The notes below the pieces were generated by a model. The model was given only the letters and a program-made list of their open reading frames with translations. It did not search any database and was not told the origin of the DNA. 64,000 bases of DNA from Thalassospira lucentensis MCCC 1A00383 = DSM 14000 (GTDB lineage Bacteria; Pseudomonadota; Alphaproteobacteria; Rhodospirillales; Thalassospiraceae). A program made the translations under genes and the position numbers. The stretch spans positions 62,001 through 126,000 of the forward strand of contig NZ_ATWN01000003.1 of assembly GCF_000421265.1 (NCBI RefSeq), read 5' to 3'. Position 1 is the first letter of the stretch; each line of letters starts with the position of its first letter. Below are positions 41,292-51,459 of this stretch, in pieces.

Positions 41292-41698
41292 TCAGTTCAT
41301 CTGTCACCGAAACGATCCAGTTTTATCATCTTGATCCGATGAATGTTGTCTGGCACGGCAACTACGTCCAGTTTTTTGAAAATGCCCGCTGTGCGCTGCT
41401 CAACAAGATTGGCTACAACTATCCACAAATGGACGCATCGGGCTATGTCTGGCCGATTGTCGATATGCGGGTGAAATATGTTGGTCCATGTACCTTCGGG
41501 CAGGAAATTACTATCACGGCGACTCTGCGTGAATTCGAAAACCGCCTGAAAATCGACTACCTGATCACGGATGCGAAAACCGGCACCAAACTGACCAAGG
41601 GCTTTACCATTCAGGTCGCCGTTGAAAAAGACACCGGTGAAATGCTGTTTCGCAGCCCCGACTTTCTGATTGAAAGGCTAGAGGCCATGACGCAATGA
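41288..41698 (+). CDS. 4-hydroxybenzoyl-CoA-type hotdog thioesterase
   Basis: A 136-residue hotdog thioesterase with the YbgC-like opening QFYHLDPMNVVWHGNYVQFFE (Asp about residue 16) and VDMRVKYVGPCTFGQ. Thioesterases are standard in aryl polyene clusters and may proofread ACPs or release products. Overlap of four bases with both neighbours. Confidence 0.93.
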   Translation: MISSSVTETIQFYHLDPMNVVWHGNYVQFFENARCALLNKIGYNYPQMDASGYVWPIVDMRVKYVGPCTFGQEITITATLREFENRLKIDYLITDAKTGTKLTKGFTIQVAVEKDTGEMLFRSPDFLIERLEAMTQ

Positions 41699-42345
41699 CA
41701 CACCGTTGGTCAAAAGCTTGGGCATTGATCCTGTTCTGTGCGGCAGTGTTTCCAGCATTTCCGGTCAATGCCGACACGACAGGTTTAACTTCAACCGCCA
41801 TGCTTACCCCGATCAGCGATCAGCAATATCTGACTGGCAGTTTTGCCCTTGACCGCCATCTTGACGGCTTTGAAGCACCACTTACCTCGACCGGTGAATT
41901 TACCCTGTCACCCAGCAAAGGTCTGATTTGGCAAAACCTGAAACCGTTTCCCGATACCACCGTGATGAACGATCAGGGGATCACCCGCAAACATGATGAC
42001 CGCACATTTGAAACCATTGCATCAGGTGCGCGGTTTCATCAGTTCATCGCGCTGATTTCCGCCGTCCTCGGCGGAAACTGGGACCCACTGTCTGATCAAT
42101 TCACCATCACACCCGCCAAAACCGCCACAGCATCGAACTGGCAAGTCACGTTAGCACCAAAGAACAACAACGGATTGTCCGAACAAATCAGCCAGATCAT
42201 CGTTAAGGGCGATGAATTCGTCACCCACGTCACCCTGCACAAACCATCGGGCGACCGCGATGAAATCACGCTGAACGATCAAAAACGCCACGACCTACCA
42301 CTCCCGACTGATCTTGCCAAACTGCTTTCGGGAAACTTTGATTGA
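41695..42345 (+). CDS. LolA-like outer membrane lipoprotein carrier protein
   Basis: A 216-residue secreted protein with a signal peptide (AWALILFCAAVFPAFPVNA, cleavage about residue 26) and a LolA-like half-barrel: SFALDRHLDGFEAPLTSTGEFTLS, LIWQNLKPFPDTTVM, RFHQFIALISAVLGGNW. It probably shuttles the lipidated polyene across the periplasm together with the MMPL exporter. Stop and next start share one base (TGATG). Confidence 0.86.
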   Translation: MTHRWSKAWALILFCAAVFPAFPVNADTTGLTSTAMLTPISDQQYLTGSFALDRHLDGFEAPLTSTGEFTLSPSKGLIWQNLKPFPDTTVMNDQGITRKHDDRTFETIASGARFHQFIALISAVLGGNWDPLSDQFTITPAKTATASNWQVTLAPKNNNGLSEQISQIIVKGDEFVTHVTLHKPSGDRDEITLNDQKRHDLPLPTDLAKLLSGNFD

Positions 42346-44657
42346 TGGCAGTGCGCGGGGGCATATGGGGCATTTTTCTGTTGATCATGGTGGCCTCTGC
42401 AATCTGGCAGGTCACATCGGGCAGCGCCCGGATTGATGGTGATGTCCTGTCCCTGATCGGGTTGGAAAAAACCGACGACACCGCCCGAAAATCCGATATC
42501 GAAACCGTGCGCGACTTACTGGCAAATGATGCCAATCAGGCCATCATCATGGTGTCGGCCAACCAGCAAGACATGCTTGAAACGGCAACCCGCGCCCTTG
42601 CTTCTGACATCGCAAACATTCCGGGCACAAAGTCGGTTTCTATGCCGGGATATGACGCAGGAAACCTTGCGCGGCTTTCAGATTTTTACCTGCCCCATGC
42701 GCAAAGCCTGCTGTCGGACAGGGACCGGGCACTTTTGCGCGACGGCAACGGGGAACCGGTTTATCAAAACGCGGTAAAAACGCTGTATGCACCTGCTTCA
42801 ATGGTCAGTGCAGCATCGCTTCGCGCCGATCCGTTCTCCCTGCTCCCCAACTTTCTGGCCGAACTGGGCAACAAACTTGGTCCTTCCGGGATCGTGCAAA
42901 GAGACAACAATTTCTATACCCCGATCCTTATAATTCTGACCCCGGACCTTCGGCGTCAAGGACGGGACATCGCATGGGTGGGCAAGGTCAATGACGTCAT
43001 CACCAACGCCCAGAACAATACCAATCAATCTGACGGACTCACCATCGCTAAAACCGGGCAAGTCTTCTTCGCTGTGGCCGAGGCAACTGCTGCAAAAGCC
43101 GATGTCCAGCGCATCGCCATCATTGCGACCCTTGGCATTTTTGCCATGGTGCTCAGTGTGTTTTTCTCCCCACTCCCCCTGATCGGCACCTTGATCACGG
43201 TCGGCAGCGGCTTGATCGCCGGGATTGCTGCCGTCACCCTGATTTTCGATGGCATTCATGCCATTGCGCTGGTCTTCGGGGCCAGTCTGATCGGGATATC
43301 GGTCGATTATGCGCTGCATTATCTGGTGCTGCCCGCCGATGAAAAATCACCGACGGCCCGGATTGCGACGATCCGTTCCGGCCTAAGCCTTGGCCTTTTG
43401 ACCTCGGTTTGCGGCTTTGCGGTTTTGGCCATCAGCCCGGCCATCCTTCTTGCCCAAATCGCGGTTTATTCCATCGCCGGGCTTATCGCAGCCTATGTCA
43501 CCGTGCTTTTCGTCCTCCCGCTTTTGCCCGCGCGGAGCATCAAACACCGGTCGCTCATCCCGCGTGTGTATCAGAAACTTGATGATACCTTGCGCCGTCT
43601 GCGTCTGCCCCGGTTGGTCCGGGGGATGGCTGCACTTGCCATCCTTGGTGGATTTGCGATCTGTATTTTGTTCATACCAACCGATGATGACATCCGCCAT
43701 CTCGGGCATGGCAACGACACCCTGACAACGCAGGCGGGCCTGATCGGGGATACCATGGGCATGGGCGGAAACCCCGTCTTTATCCGGATTGATGGCGCAG
43801 ACAGCCAATCCCGCCTTCAAACGGGCGAGGCCGTACAAAACGCGCTGCGTCCCCTGATCAAAGACGGCACTGTCGGGTCTGCCTTTGGCTTGTCGGACAT
43901 GATCCCGTCGATCAAACGGCAGGACGAAAACCGTACCCTGATCAAAGATCAGCTCTTTGAAATCTACGCACCAAAACTGGCCCCGCTGCTTCCGATCAAC
44001 ATTCAAACGCCCAACCCCGACGCCCCTTATTTACACGCCGATGCAGATGCCTTTGTCCAGTTCCCGGAACTGGCAAACCTGCGCGATGGCACGACCGATA
44101 TCGTCCGGCTAAACGCCGTGACCGATGCGAATGCCGTTGCCATGGCAATTGCCAATATCGACGCCGCCCGTTTGATCAACCCGCGCGCCACCATCACCGA
44201 CCAGTTCTCCCATTATCGCAACTGGGCAACGGTGGGATTGGCTATTGCCTTGTTGAGTGCCGGGATTCTCGCCATAGCACGCTATGGCATGATCCGTGGG
44301 CTATGTGTTTTGGGAACGCCTGCAGGGGCGATGCTTGTTGCCCTTGGCGGGGCGGCTACAATCGGGATCACAATCAATTTCTTTACCATTATGGCACTGT
44401 TTCTGGTCTTTGCCATCGGGGCAGATTACGTGATCTTCTTTTCCGAAAGCCAAAAGCACCGCCAGCAGGATACGACCCGGTTTGCCGTGTTTTTATCGCT
44501 GATCAGCAGCATTTTGGCCTTTGGCCTGCTCGCCAGCAGTTCTGTTCCCGTGGTCAGCGCCATCGGAACCATCATGGCCATTGGCCTTCCAACGGCATGG
44601 GTGCTGTCCTATGCCATGTGCCCAACATCCGTGAAAGCCGATCAATCCGATGTCTGA
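42345..44657 (+). CDS. MMPL/RND-family exporter
   Basis: A 770-residue membrane protein with about 12 helices in two repeats: an N-terminal anchor and periplasmic loop, then helices from about residue 255 (IAIIATLGIFAMVLSVFFSPL, GASLIGISVDYALHYLVL with the proton-relay Asp), and again from about 620 (ALFLVFAIGADYVIFFSES). Typical of the aryl polyene and hopanoid transporter group of MMPL proteins. It probably moves the finished aryl polyene lipid out of the inner membrane. Confidence 0.93.
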   Translation: MAVRGGIWGIFLLIMVASAIWQVTSGSARIDGDVLSLIGLEKTDDTARKSDIETVRDLLANDANQAIIMVSANQQDMLETATRALASDIANIPGTKSVSMPGYDAGNLARLSDFYLPHAQSLLSDRDRALLRDGNGEPVYQNAVKTLYAPASMVSAASLRADPFSLLPNFLAELGNKLGPSGIVQRDNNFYTPILIILTPDLRRQGRDIAWVGKVNDVITNAQNNTNQSDGLTIAKTGQVFFAVAEATAAKADVQRIAIIATLGIFAMVLSVFFSPLPLIGTLITVGSGLIAGIAAVTLIFDGIHAIALVFGASLIGISVDYALHYLVLPADEKSPTARIATIRSGLSLGLLTSVCGFAVLAISPAILLAQIAVYSIAGLIAAYVTVLFVLPLLPARSIKHRSLIPRVYQKLDDTLRRLRLPRLVRGMAALAILGGFAICILFIPTDDDIRHLGHGNDTLTTQAGLIGDTMGMGGNPVFIRIDGADSQSRLQTGEAVQNALRPLIKDGTVGSAFGLSDMIPSIKRQDENRTLIKDQLFEIYAPKLAPLLPINIQTPNPDAPYLHADADAFVQFPELANLRDGTTDIVRLNAVTDANAVAMAIANIDAARLINPRATITDQFSHYRNWATVGLAIALLSAGILAIARYGMIRGLCVLGTPAGAMLVALGGAATIGITINFFTIMALFLVFAIGADYVIFFSESQKHRQQDTTRFAVFLSLISSILAFGLLASSSVPVVSAIGTIMAIGLPTAWVLSYAMCPTSVKADQSDV

Positions 44658-45909
44658 CAATCATTCTGAAAGCCACCTCATGACCGATTGTGACATCGCC
44701 ATCATCGGTGCCGGACCGGCCGGAACGGTTGCGGCCAAATGTCTATGTGATGCGGGATTAACCGTGATTGTTCTTGAAGCGCAAACCTTCCCGCGCTTTG
44801 TCATCGGCGAAAGCCTTCTGCCTCACTGCATGAATGTGCTTGAGCGGGCTGGTTTGCTTGATGCGGTTGAAAAAGCCGGATTCCAACACAAAAATGGGGC
44901 CGTTTTTGAACGCGGATCACTTTATCAGTCCATTGATTTTCGCGAGAACTTCGAAGACACCGGATGGGGCACTACCTTTCAGGTTCAACGCAGCCGGTTT
45001 GATCACATCCTGGCCCAAACCACCATCGATGCCGGGGTCGATATCCGTTTTGGGCATAAGGTCACCGATGCGGTCTTGCGCGATGGTGACTGTACCCTCG
45101 ACTATGAAAATGATGCGGGTCAAACCGGTCGGATAAGATCGACGTTTGTTCTCGACGCCAGTGGTTATGGCCGGGTCCTGCCCCGAATGCTAGGCATTAT
45201 AAAATCAAGCCAATCGACCGAACGGCGCGCCCTGTTTACCCATCTGCGCGATCAGATATCCGACCCCGATTATGACCGGGAAAAAATCCTGATCACGGTC
45301 CACCCCGTCCGCCCGGAAATTTGGTATTGGTTGATTCCGTTTTCCGACGGCACGTCCTCTGTTGGGGTGATTTACCCCGATCAGGACCCGGAATTTGATG
45401 GTCTTGATGATCAGGCCATCTTTGATCGGTTGATCGGCGATACCGGCCTTGGTCCCCTTCTGGCCAAGGCCGAACCGACCCGTCCGCTGAATGCCATTGC
45501 CGGATATAGCGCGCAATCGGACACCCTTTTTGGCGACGGTTATGTTCTTCTGGGCAATTCTGCTGGTTTCCTTGACCCGGTTTTTTCATCGGGTGTGACC
45601 ATTGCCATGCATTCCGCCGAACTGGCGGCAAAGGTGCTTATTGCGCGTCACACTGGTCAGGCCGTCGATTGGGATGCGGATTACGCCATTCCGCTTAACC
45701 GGGGTGTAGAAACGTTCCGTTCATATGTCGATGCATGGTATGACGGACGTCTACAAACGATTATTTTCAATCAACCCGATGATGATACAAAACTCAAACG
45801 TATGGTTGTTTCGATCCTTGCAGGATACGCTTGGAACCTCGACAATCCGCTGGTAAGCAAAACTGACCGTTACCTGGAGATGTTGCACGACTTATGCGAT
45901 CCATCCTGA
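44650..45909 (+). CDS. FAD-dependent oxidoreductase (halogenase/geranylgeranyl reductase-like)
   Basis: A 419-residue flavoprotein with the Rossmann FAD motif IAIIGAGPAGTVAAKCLCD (about residues 17-35), the NAD(P)/FAD second motif DASGYGRVLPRMLG, and the late GDGYVLLGNSAGFLDPVFSSGV. The family contains geranylgeranyl reductases and tryptophan halogenases; the conserved W-x-W-x-I-P halogenase motif is replaced by WYWLIPFSDGTSS. So a redox or tailoring role on the polyene is likelier than halogenation. It overlaps its neighbours by eight and 16 bases. Confidence 0.87.
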   Translation: MSDNHSESHLMTDCDIAIIGAGPAGTVAAKCLCDAGLTVIVLEAQTFPRFVIGESLLPHCMNVLERAGLLDAVEKAGFQHKNGAVFERGSLYQSIDFRENFEDTGWGTTFQVQRSRFDHILAQTTIDAGVDIRFGHKVTDAVLRDGDCTLDYENDAGQTGRIRSTFVLDASGYGRVLPRMLGIIKSSQSTERRALFTHLRDQISDPDYDREKILITVHPVRPEIWYWLIPFSDGTSSVGVIYPDQDPEFDGLDDQAIFDRLIGDTGLGPLLAKAEPTRPLNAIAGYSAQSDTLFGDGYVLLGNSAGFLDPVFSSGVTIAMHSAELAAKVLIARHTGQAVDWDADYAIPLNRGVETFRSYVDAWYDGRLQTIIFNQPDDDTKLKRMVVSILAGYAWNLDNPLVSKTDRYLEMLHDLCDPS

Positions 45910-46517
45910 TCCTATTCATGACCCTGTCTCTGAACGCCTGTGTTACGGATTTTGCCGACTTGTCGGTCCCCAACCCGTTTGCGTCCAATCCTGCGTATAC
46001 GGTTGCACTGGCACCGGGGGTTACCATAGAGTTGCCGGAAAACCCGTGGGACACTGCCCAAGGCCTTGAGGCTACTCAACAGGTCACCGCACAATGGCGC
46101 CCCAAAAACGGTGAGCCGGGCACGGCCACTTTCCTTGCCCGGATTTCGGCCCAGCCCGGTCAGGTCAGGATTGCCGTGCTTGATGATCTTGGCCGCCGGG
46201 CCATGACCATTGACTGGACCCTTGATGGGCTCAACATCGTCAAGGCCGACTGGGTGCCAGATGCCCTTGACCCTGAACGGTTGCTTGGCGATATCGTCAT
46301 GACCTATTGGCCAGACGATGTTGTCAGTGACGCGGTGGATCAATCCATGACCGTCGAAGAAACCATGGGTCAACGCACCATCCGCACCACCGGTGATGGA
46401 TTGGTGTTCGTAGCGATTGAAAAACCGATCCGCGATCCGTGGCAGGGTGTGGCAACCCTGCGCAATATGAAACTGGGCTATACCCTGACCATCAGATCGC
46501 AAAGACTGGGGTCCTGA
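45894..46517 (+). CDS. DUF3261-type lipoprotein
   Basis: A 207-residue predicted lipoprotein with lipobox LNAC (Cys16). The mature part has a repeated strand-rich pattern (GQVRIAVLDDLGRRAMTIDW, LGDIVMTYWPDD) typical of DUF3261, a family associated with aryl polyene clusters. It probably sits in the outer membrane as an acceptor for the LolA-like carrier. One base shared with the next start. Confidence 0.78.
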   Translation: MRSILILFMTLSLNACVTDFADLSVPNPFASNPAYTVALAPGVTIELPENPWDTAQGLEATQQVTAQWRPKNGEPGTATFLARISAQPGQVRIAVLDDLGRRAMTIDWTLDGLNIVKADWVPDALDPERLLGDIVMTYWPDDVVSDAVDQSMTVEETMGQRTIRTTGDGLVFVAIEKPIRDPWQGVATLRNMKLGYTLTIRSQRLGS

Positions 46518-47740
46518 TGATGTCGGTGACTTCGACCTTTTTGTCGGCCCTTGGTATTGTCTCCGCCCTTGGACAGGGGATAGAGCAAACATCGCGCACC
46601 CTGTTTGGCGACCGCCGGGCGGACATGATTGCCCATGACGATTTTCTGATTGATCGCACCACCATGCTCGGCACCGTAACCGGACCGCTTGTCGCCTTAC
46701 CCGATCATCTTACGCAATATGACACCCGCAATAACCGCCTGCTATGGACTGCCATGGCCCAGATTACCTCTGAAATTGACGATCTGATTACGACCTTTGG
46801 CACGGACCGCATCGGCATCATTCTGGGCACCAGCACCTCGGGTATCGAAGAAGGCACCACCGGGTATCAGGACATGCTCGAAACCGGCACATGGGCCCCC
46901 GGTTTTCGCTATGAGCATCAGGAAATCGGATCGCCTGCCGACTTTTTGCGCGATGCGCTGGGCCTGTCGGGTCCGGCGTATGTGATTTCGACCGCCTGCT
47001 CATCAAGCGGCAAGGCCTTCGCATCCGCCCAACGACTGATGGATGCGGGCATGTGTGACGCCGTGATTGTTGGCGGGGTCGATAGTCTGTGCCGTCTAAC
47101 CGTGCGCGGATTTGACGCGCTTAATTCCATCTCCGAGGGCGTCTGTAATCCGCTCAGCAAAAACCGTGACGGCATTAATATCGGCGAAGGTTGCGCGCTG
47201 TTCACGCTGCGCCGGGACGCAGGCGACATTGCCCTGATGGGGGTTGGCGAAACATCCGATGCCCATCATCCAAATGCCCCGCACCCCGACGGGATCGGGG
47301 CAATTTCCGCGATGAAATCTGCATTGGCACATGCCGGTCTGACACCGGATGATATCAGCTATATCAACATGCACGGCACCGCGACGCCACTTAATGACAG
47401 CATGGAAAGCACCGCGATTGCACAGATATTTGGCACAACGGTTGCCGTCAGCTCGACCAAACCCATGACCGGCCACACATTAGGTGCGGCGGGTGCGATT
47501 GAGGCCGCCATCCTATGGCTTTCACTACAACAGGCGCATGATGGCGCACCATTGCCCCGCCATCACTGGGATGGTGCTATTGACCCGGACGTTACCCCTA
47601 TGAACCTTGTCGCACAAACGGGGCAGCGGGTTGCCCCGAACGATAGACTTGCCATGATGAGCAATTCCTTCGCCTTTGGCGGCAGCAACGTATCGGTCAT
47701 TCTCGGACGCGGTTTTATCCCCGCAGGGATGACATCATGA
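46517..47740 (+). CDS. Beta-ketoacyl synthase (catalytic)
   Basis: A 407-residue ketoacyl synthase. Catalytic Cys161 is in STACSSSGKAF, first His in INMHGTATPLNDSMES and second His in MTGHTLGAAGAIEA, so the triad is intact. Elongates the aryl polyene by condensation with malonyl-ACP. A double ATG occurs at the start (46517 and 46520); the first overlaps the lipoprotein stop by one base. Followed by the dehydratase with a four-base overlap. Confidence 0.95.
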   Translation: MMSVTSTFLSALGIVSALGQGIEQTSRTLFGDRRADMIAHDDFLIDRTTMLGTVTGPLVALPDHLTQYDTRNNRLLWTAMAQITSEIDDLITTFGTDRIGIILGTSTSGIEEGTTGYQDMLETGTWAPGFRYEHQEIGSPADFLRDALGLSGPAYVISTACSSSGKAFASAQRLMDAGMCDAVIVGGVDSLCRLTVRGFDALNSISEGVCNPLSKNRDGINIGEGCALFTLRRDAGDIALMGVGETSDAHHPNAPHPDGIGAISAMKSALAHAGLTPDDISYINMHGTATPLNDSMESTAIAQIFGTTVAVSSTKPMTGHTLGAAGAIEAAILWLSLQQAHDGAPLPRHHWDGAIDPDVTPMNLVAQTGQRVAPNDRLAMMSNSFAFGGSNVSVILGRGFIPAGMTS

Positions 47741-48243
47741 CCAACGCAGCACAGACCACAACCATACCCGCCATTGATCAGCTTGTCCCGCACAGCGCCC
47801 CGATGCTGCTGATTGACCAGGTCTGCTATACCGGGCCGGATCACCTTCAGGCCGAAGTCACAATTCAACAAACGAGCATGTTCTTTGAAAAAGGCCACGG
47901 TGTCCCCACCTATGTCGGGCTTGAATATATTGCGCAGGCCGTCGCCGCATATAGTGGCTGGCGCGCTAAATCTGCCGACCCTGCGGCGCTCCCACACATC
48001 GGCTATTTGCTCGGCACACGCAAAATGACCATGACCCGCGACTGGTTTGAACCGGGTACCCGATTGAACATATATGTCGAAAATGTTTTTGAAGATGGCG
48101 AAATGGGCGTCTTCAAAGGCGAAATTCGCGACGGAAATGACGTCATTGTCGCTGCCCAGATCAATGTCTATCAACCCGGTGACACAGCCACCACGTCTGC
48201 CTCTTCCCACACGCCCCACAACCAAGAAACGACAACGTCATGA
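47737..48243 (+). CDS. Beta-hydroxyacyl-ACP dehydratase (hotdog, ApeP-like)
   Basis: A 168-residue hotdog protein with the FabA/FabZ-like pattern VPHSAPMLLID, FFEKGHGVPTYVGLEYIAQAVA (helix with the catalytic carboxylate) and IGYLLGTRKM. This is the pattern of the second dehydratase of aryl polyene clusters, working with the hotdog domain of the 36351 gene. It probably dehydrates 3-hydroxyacyl chains. Confidence 0.9.
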   Translation: MTNAAQTTTIPAIDQLVPHSAPMLLIDQVCYTGPDHLQAEVTIQQTSMFFEKGHGVPTYVGLEYIAQAVAAYSGWRAKSADPAALPHIGYLLGTRKMTMTRDWFEPGTRLNIYVENVFEDGEMGVFKGEIRDGNDVIVAAQINVYQPGDTATTSASSHTPHNQETTTS

Positions 48244-48965
48244 CAGAAACCATTCTGGTAACAGGTGCCAGCAAGGGCATCGGGGCCGCCACCGCCAAAC
48301 GCCTTGCGCGCGATGGATATGATGTCATCGTTCATTATCATTCCGACCGCGATGGCGCGCAAAGGGTCCTTGATGACGTCATTGCCATGGGACGCACCGG
48401 GCGTCTTATCCGCTTTGACATTGCTGACCGCGATGCCACCCGCACCGCACTTGAAGCCGACATTGCCGAACATGGCGCGCCGTTTGGTGTGGTGCTGAAT
48501 GCCGGGTTGACCCGTGACGCCGCCTTTCCCGCCCTTGAAGATGACGATTGGGATGCTGTGCTGCATACCAATCTGGACGGGTTTTATAACGTCATAAAGC
48601 CGCTTGTCATGCCGATGATCCAACGGCGCAAGGGCGGTCGTATTGTCGCACTGACCTCCATCGCCGGCCTAGCGGGCAACCGCGGGCAGGTCAATTATGC
48701 CGCGTCCAAGGCCGGGATCATTGGCGCAGTCAAATCGCTGGCGCTTGAACTGGCTAAACGCAAAATTACCGTCAACGCCGTCGCCCCGGGGGTGATTGAA
48801 ACCCAGATGACCGATGAATTGCCCGCCGATGAGGTCAAAAAAATGATCCCGATGCGCCGCTACGGTACGGCCGATGAAGTTGCCGCGACCATTGCGTTTT
48901 TGTGTGGAAATGATGCGGCCTACATCACCCGTCAGGTCATTAGTGTAAACGGGGGCATGCTATGA
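48240..48965 (+). CDS. 3-oxoacyl-ACP reductase (FabG-like)
   Basis: A 241-residue short-chain dehydrogenase: cofactor motif TGASKGIGAATA, NAG as VVLNAGLTRD, catalytic Ser/Tyr/Lys in IAGLAGNRG and YAASKAGIIGA, and the FabG ending VNGGML. Reduces the 3-keto group during polyene elongation. Four-base overlaps with both neighbours. Confidence 0.95.
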   Translation: MTETILVTGASKGIGAATAKRLARDGYDVIVHYHSDRDGAQRVLDDVIAMGRTGRLIRFDIADRDATRTALEADIAEHGAPFGVVLNAGLTRDAAFPALEDDDWDAVLHTNLDGFYNVIKPLVMPMIQRRKGGRIVALTSIAGLAGNRGQVNYAASKAGIIGAVKSLALELAKRKITVNAVAPGVIETQMTDELPADEVKKMIPMRRYGTADEVAATIAFLCGNDAAYITRQVISVNGGML

Positions 48966-50191
48966 CCCGGCGCGTCGTTGTTACCGGCATGGCCGGGATT
49001 ACTGCACTGGGCGATGATTGGCCCACCATTTCAGCACGGATGTATGCGGGCGAAACCGGCATTCGCCGCATGGATGACTGGGATGGGCGCTATGACCTGC
49101 GCACCCGCCTTGCCGGTCCGGTCGAGAATTTCACGCTTAAGGGCAAGCTCACCCGCAAACAATTGCGCAGCATGGGCCGCGTTGCCCAGATGTCGGTTGC
49201 GGCCACCGACAAGGCGCTTGAAATGGCCGGGCTTCGCGATGACACGAAAACATTACAGGGCGGACGCCTTGGCATTGCCTATGGGTCATCATTTGGCAGC
49301 ACCCCACCGGTTATGGGCTTTACCAAACTGATGGAAACCGGCGATAGCAACGCCATCACCGCGACCAGCTATATCCAGATGATGAGCCATACCTCGGCGG
49401 TCAATATCGGCGTTTTATACGGCATTTGCGGGCGGATCATCCCAACATCGACCGCCTGCACATCCGGCAGCATGGGGATCGGCTATGCTTATGAAGCCAT
49501 CAAATACGGCATGCAGGATTTGATGATTGCCGGTGGCGCTGAGGAACTTTGTCCGACCATGGTCGCTGTCTTTGACACTCTGTTTGCCACCAGCGACAAT
49601 AACGACCACCCCGAAATCACCCCGCGCCCTTATGATGCCAATCGTGACGGACTGGTTATTGGCGAAGGGGCCGGGACACTGATTCTTGAGGAATACGAAC
49701 ATGCCAAGGCGCGTGGTGCGACCATCTATGGAGAGATTGTCGGGTTTGCATCCAATTCCGACGGCGCACATATCACCCAGCCCCAAGCCGACAAAATGGA
49801 AATCGCCCTGCGTAAATCGCTTGAGGATGCGGAGCTGACCCCAGCCGATATCGACATCGTCAATGGCCATGGCACTGCCACCGATCACGGCGATCTGGCC
49901 GAAAGCAAAGCTACCCGTGCGGTGTTTGACCGCGCCATTCCAATCCATACGCTTAAGGGCCACTTTGGCCATACGCTGGGCGCCTGTGGTGCGATCGAGG
50001 CATGGCTGGGACTGGAAATGATGCGCGACGGAAAGTTTGTTCCGACCGCAAACCTTAAAACCCCCGACCCGGCCTGTGCGGAGCTTGATTATATCAAGGA
50101 CACCGCACGCAGCCTGTCCGCCCAATACATGATGAGCAACAATTTTGCTTTTGGCGGCATCAACACATCGCTGATTTTCACGCTGCCATAG
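48962..50191 (+). CDS. Second beta-ketoacyl synthase (FabF-like)
   Basis: A 409-residue ketoacyl synthase with the FabF-type opening RRVVVTGMAGITALGDDW and an intact triad: Cys166 in STACTSGSMG, His in NGHGTATDHGDLAES and His in GHFGHTLGACGAIEA. In known clusters two or three ketoacyl synthases divide initiation and elongation. It is the last gene of the operon; only 41 bases follow before the next gene, with no evident terminator. Confidence 0.95.
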   Translation: MTRRVVVTGMAGITALGDDWPTISARMYAGETGIRRMDDWDGRYDLRTRLAGPVENFTLKGKLTRKQLRSMGRVAQMSVAATDKALEMAGLRDDTKTLQGGRLGIAYGSSFGSTPPVMGFTKLMETGDSNAITATSYIQMMSHTSAVNIGVLYGICGRIIPTSTACTSGSMGIGYAYEAIKYGMQDLMIAGGAEELCPTMVAVFDTLFATSDNNDHPEITPRPYDANRDGLVIGEGAGTLILEEYEHAKARGATIYGEIVGFASNSDGAHITQPQADKMEIALRKSLEDAELTPADIDIVNGHGTATDHGDLAESKATRAVFDRAIPIHTLKGHFGHTLGACGAIEAWLGLEMMRDGKFVPTANLKTPDPACAELDYIKDTARSLSAQYMMSNNFAFGGINTSLIFTLP

Positions 50192-50232
50192 GCCTCAACC
50201 ACCAGCCCTCACCTCATGGGAAACGCCTGACA

Positions 50233-51186
50233 ATGCGCATCGCCATTCTTGATGACTATCAAAACCTTGCCCTGGCCTCTGCCGACTGGTCCGGGGTTAG
50301 GGCGCATGGCGACATTACCGTATTTCATGACACGCTTACAAATGGCGCGGCTTTGGCAAAACGTCTTGAACCGTTTGATGTTCTCTGTGTTATGCGCGAA
50401 AGAACGCCCTTGCCCGCATCCCTGCTGGAAAACCTTACCAACCTCAAACTCATAGTCACCACCGGCAAACGCAACGATGCGATTGATGTGACCTATGCCA
50501 ACGATCATGGCATAACAGTCTGCGGTACCAATTCCCCCTCCACCGCAACACCGGAACTGACATTCGCGCTAATGCTGGGTCTGGCACGCGGAGTTGTGCC
50601 GGAAAACATGTCCATGCGCACCGGCGGCTGGCAGGTCGGGCTTGGGCAGGATCTTGCCGGATCGACCCTTGGCATCATCGGGCTTGGTCGGCTGGGTGCA
50701 AAGGTTGCAACCATCGCCAAGGCTTTTGAGATGCGCGTCACCGCCTGGAGCCAGAATTTAACCAAGGAACGCTGTGCAGAACTAGGCGTCAAATACATGC
50801 CAGACAAAGGATCCCTTTTGGCCGATGCCGATTTCGTCACCATTCATCAACGCCTGTCCGAGCGAACCGCTGGCATGATGAGCACCGATGAATTCAAATG
50901 CATGAAAAAAACCGCCTATCTGATCAACACATCTCGTGGCCCGATTGTCGATGACGCGGCCCTGATTGAGGCGGTTAACAATGGCGAGATTGCCGGGGCC
51001 GGTCTGGATGTCTATGACATCGAACCCCTTCCTGCATCCCACCCGCTACGCACATGCGATGGTCTTGTGCTGACCCCGCATCTTGGCTATGTCACACGCC
51101 ATACGTGGGATGTGTTTTACGGCGAAACGGTAGATGCCATCCTCGCATGGCTTGCGGGAAACCCCGTCCGTGTGATTACGGTGTAG
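50233..51186 (+). CDS. D-2-hydroxyacid dehydrogenase family protein
   Basis: A 317-residue NAD-dependent dehydrogenase. The cofactor-binding fold has LGIIGLGRLGAKVATIA (about residues 146-162), catalytic Arg in INTSRGPIVDD, Glu in AGAGLDVYDIEPLP and His in LTPHLGYVT. Starts 41 bases after the polyene operon and could be co-transcribed, but it is not a usual member of such clusters. The substrate is not visible from sequence. Confidence 0.93.
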   Translation: MRIAILDDYQNLALASADWSGVRAHGDITVFHDTLTNGAALAKRLEPFDVLCVMRERTPLPASLLENLTNLKLIVTTGKRNDAIDVTYANDHGITVCGTNSPSTATPELTFALMLGLARGVVPENMSMRTGGWQVGLGQDLAGSTLGIIGLGRLGAKVATIAKAFEMRVTAWSQNLTKERCAELGVKYMPDKGSLLADADFVTIHQRLSERTAGMMSTDEFKCMKKTAYLINTSRGPIVDDAALIEAVNNGEIAGAGLDVYDIEPLPASHPLRTCDGLVLTPHLGYVTRHTWDVFYGETVDAILAWLAGNPVRVITV

Positions 51187-51459
51187 TATCCTCCTGTAAA
51201 TTCCACCACATCGAAGTCTTGAAGGAGCCTCCCCTTTCTAAAAACACATGTCGGCTAATGTAATCATGCTCACAGTTTGGCGGCACGATCGCCAAAGGAG
51301 CTTGCCATATGTGCAATCTTCGCCCACCGTCAAGGATCGCTCAAATCACGGCCCCAAAGCAGACGGACCAGTGCCTTGTCTGCGAAATTTCTAACGTCTG
51401 ATTTCAATCGTCGTCACCATCTTTGCTACCGCCTACGTCATGCCGACAAGGAGCACACG

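Noticed and set aside
44650..45909. Flavin-dependent halogenase call
   Set aside because: The fold matches, but the halogenase W-x-W-x-I-P motif is absent (WYWLIP instead) and the aryl polyene context favours an oxidoreductase.
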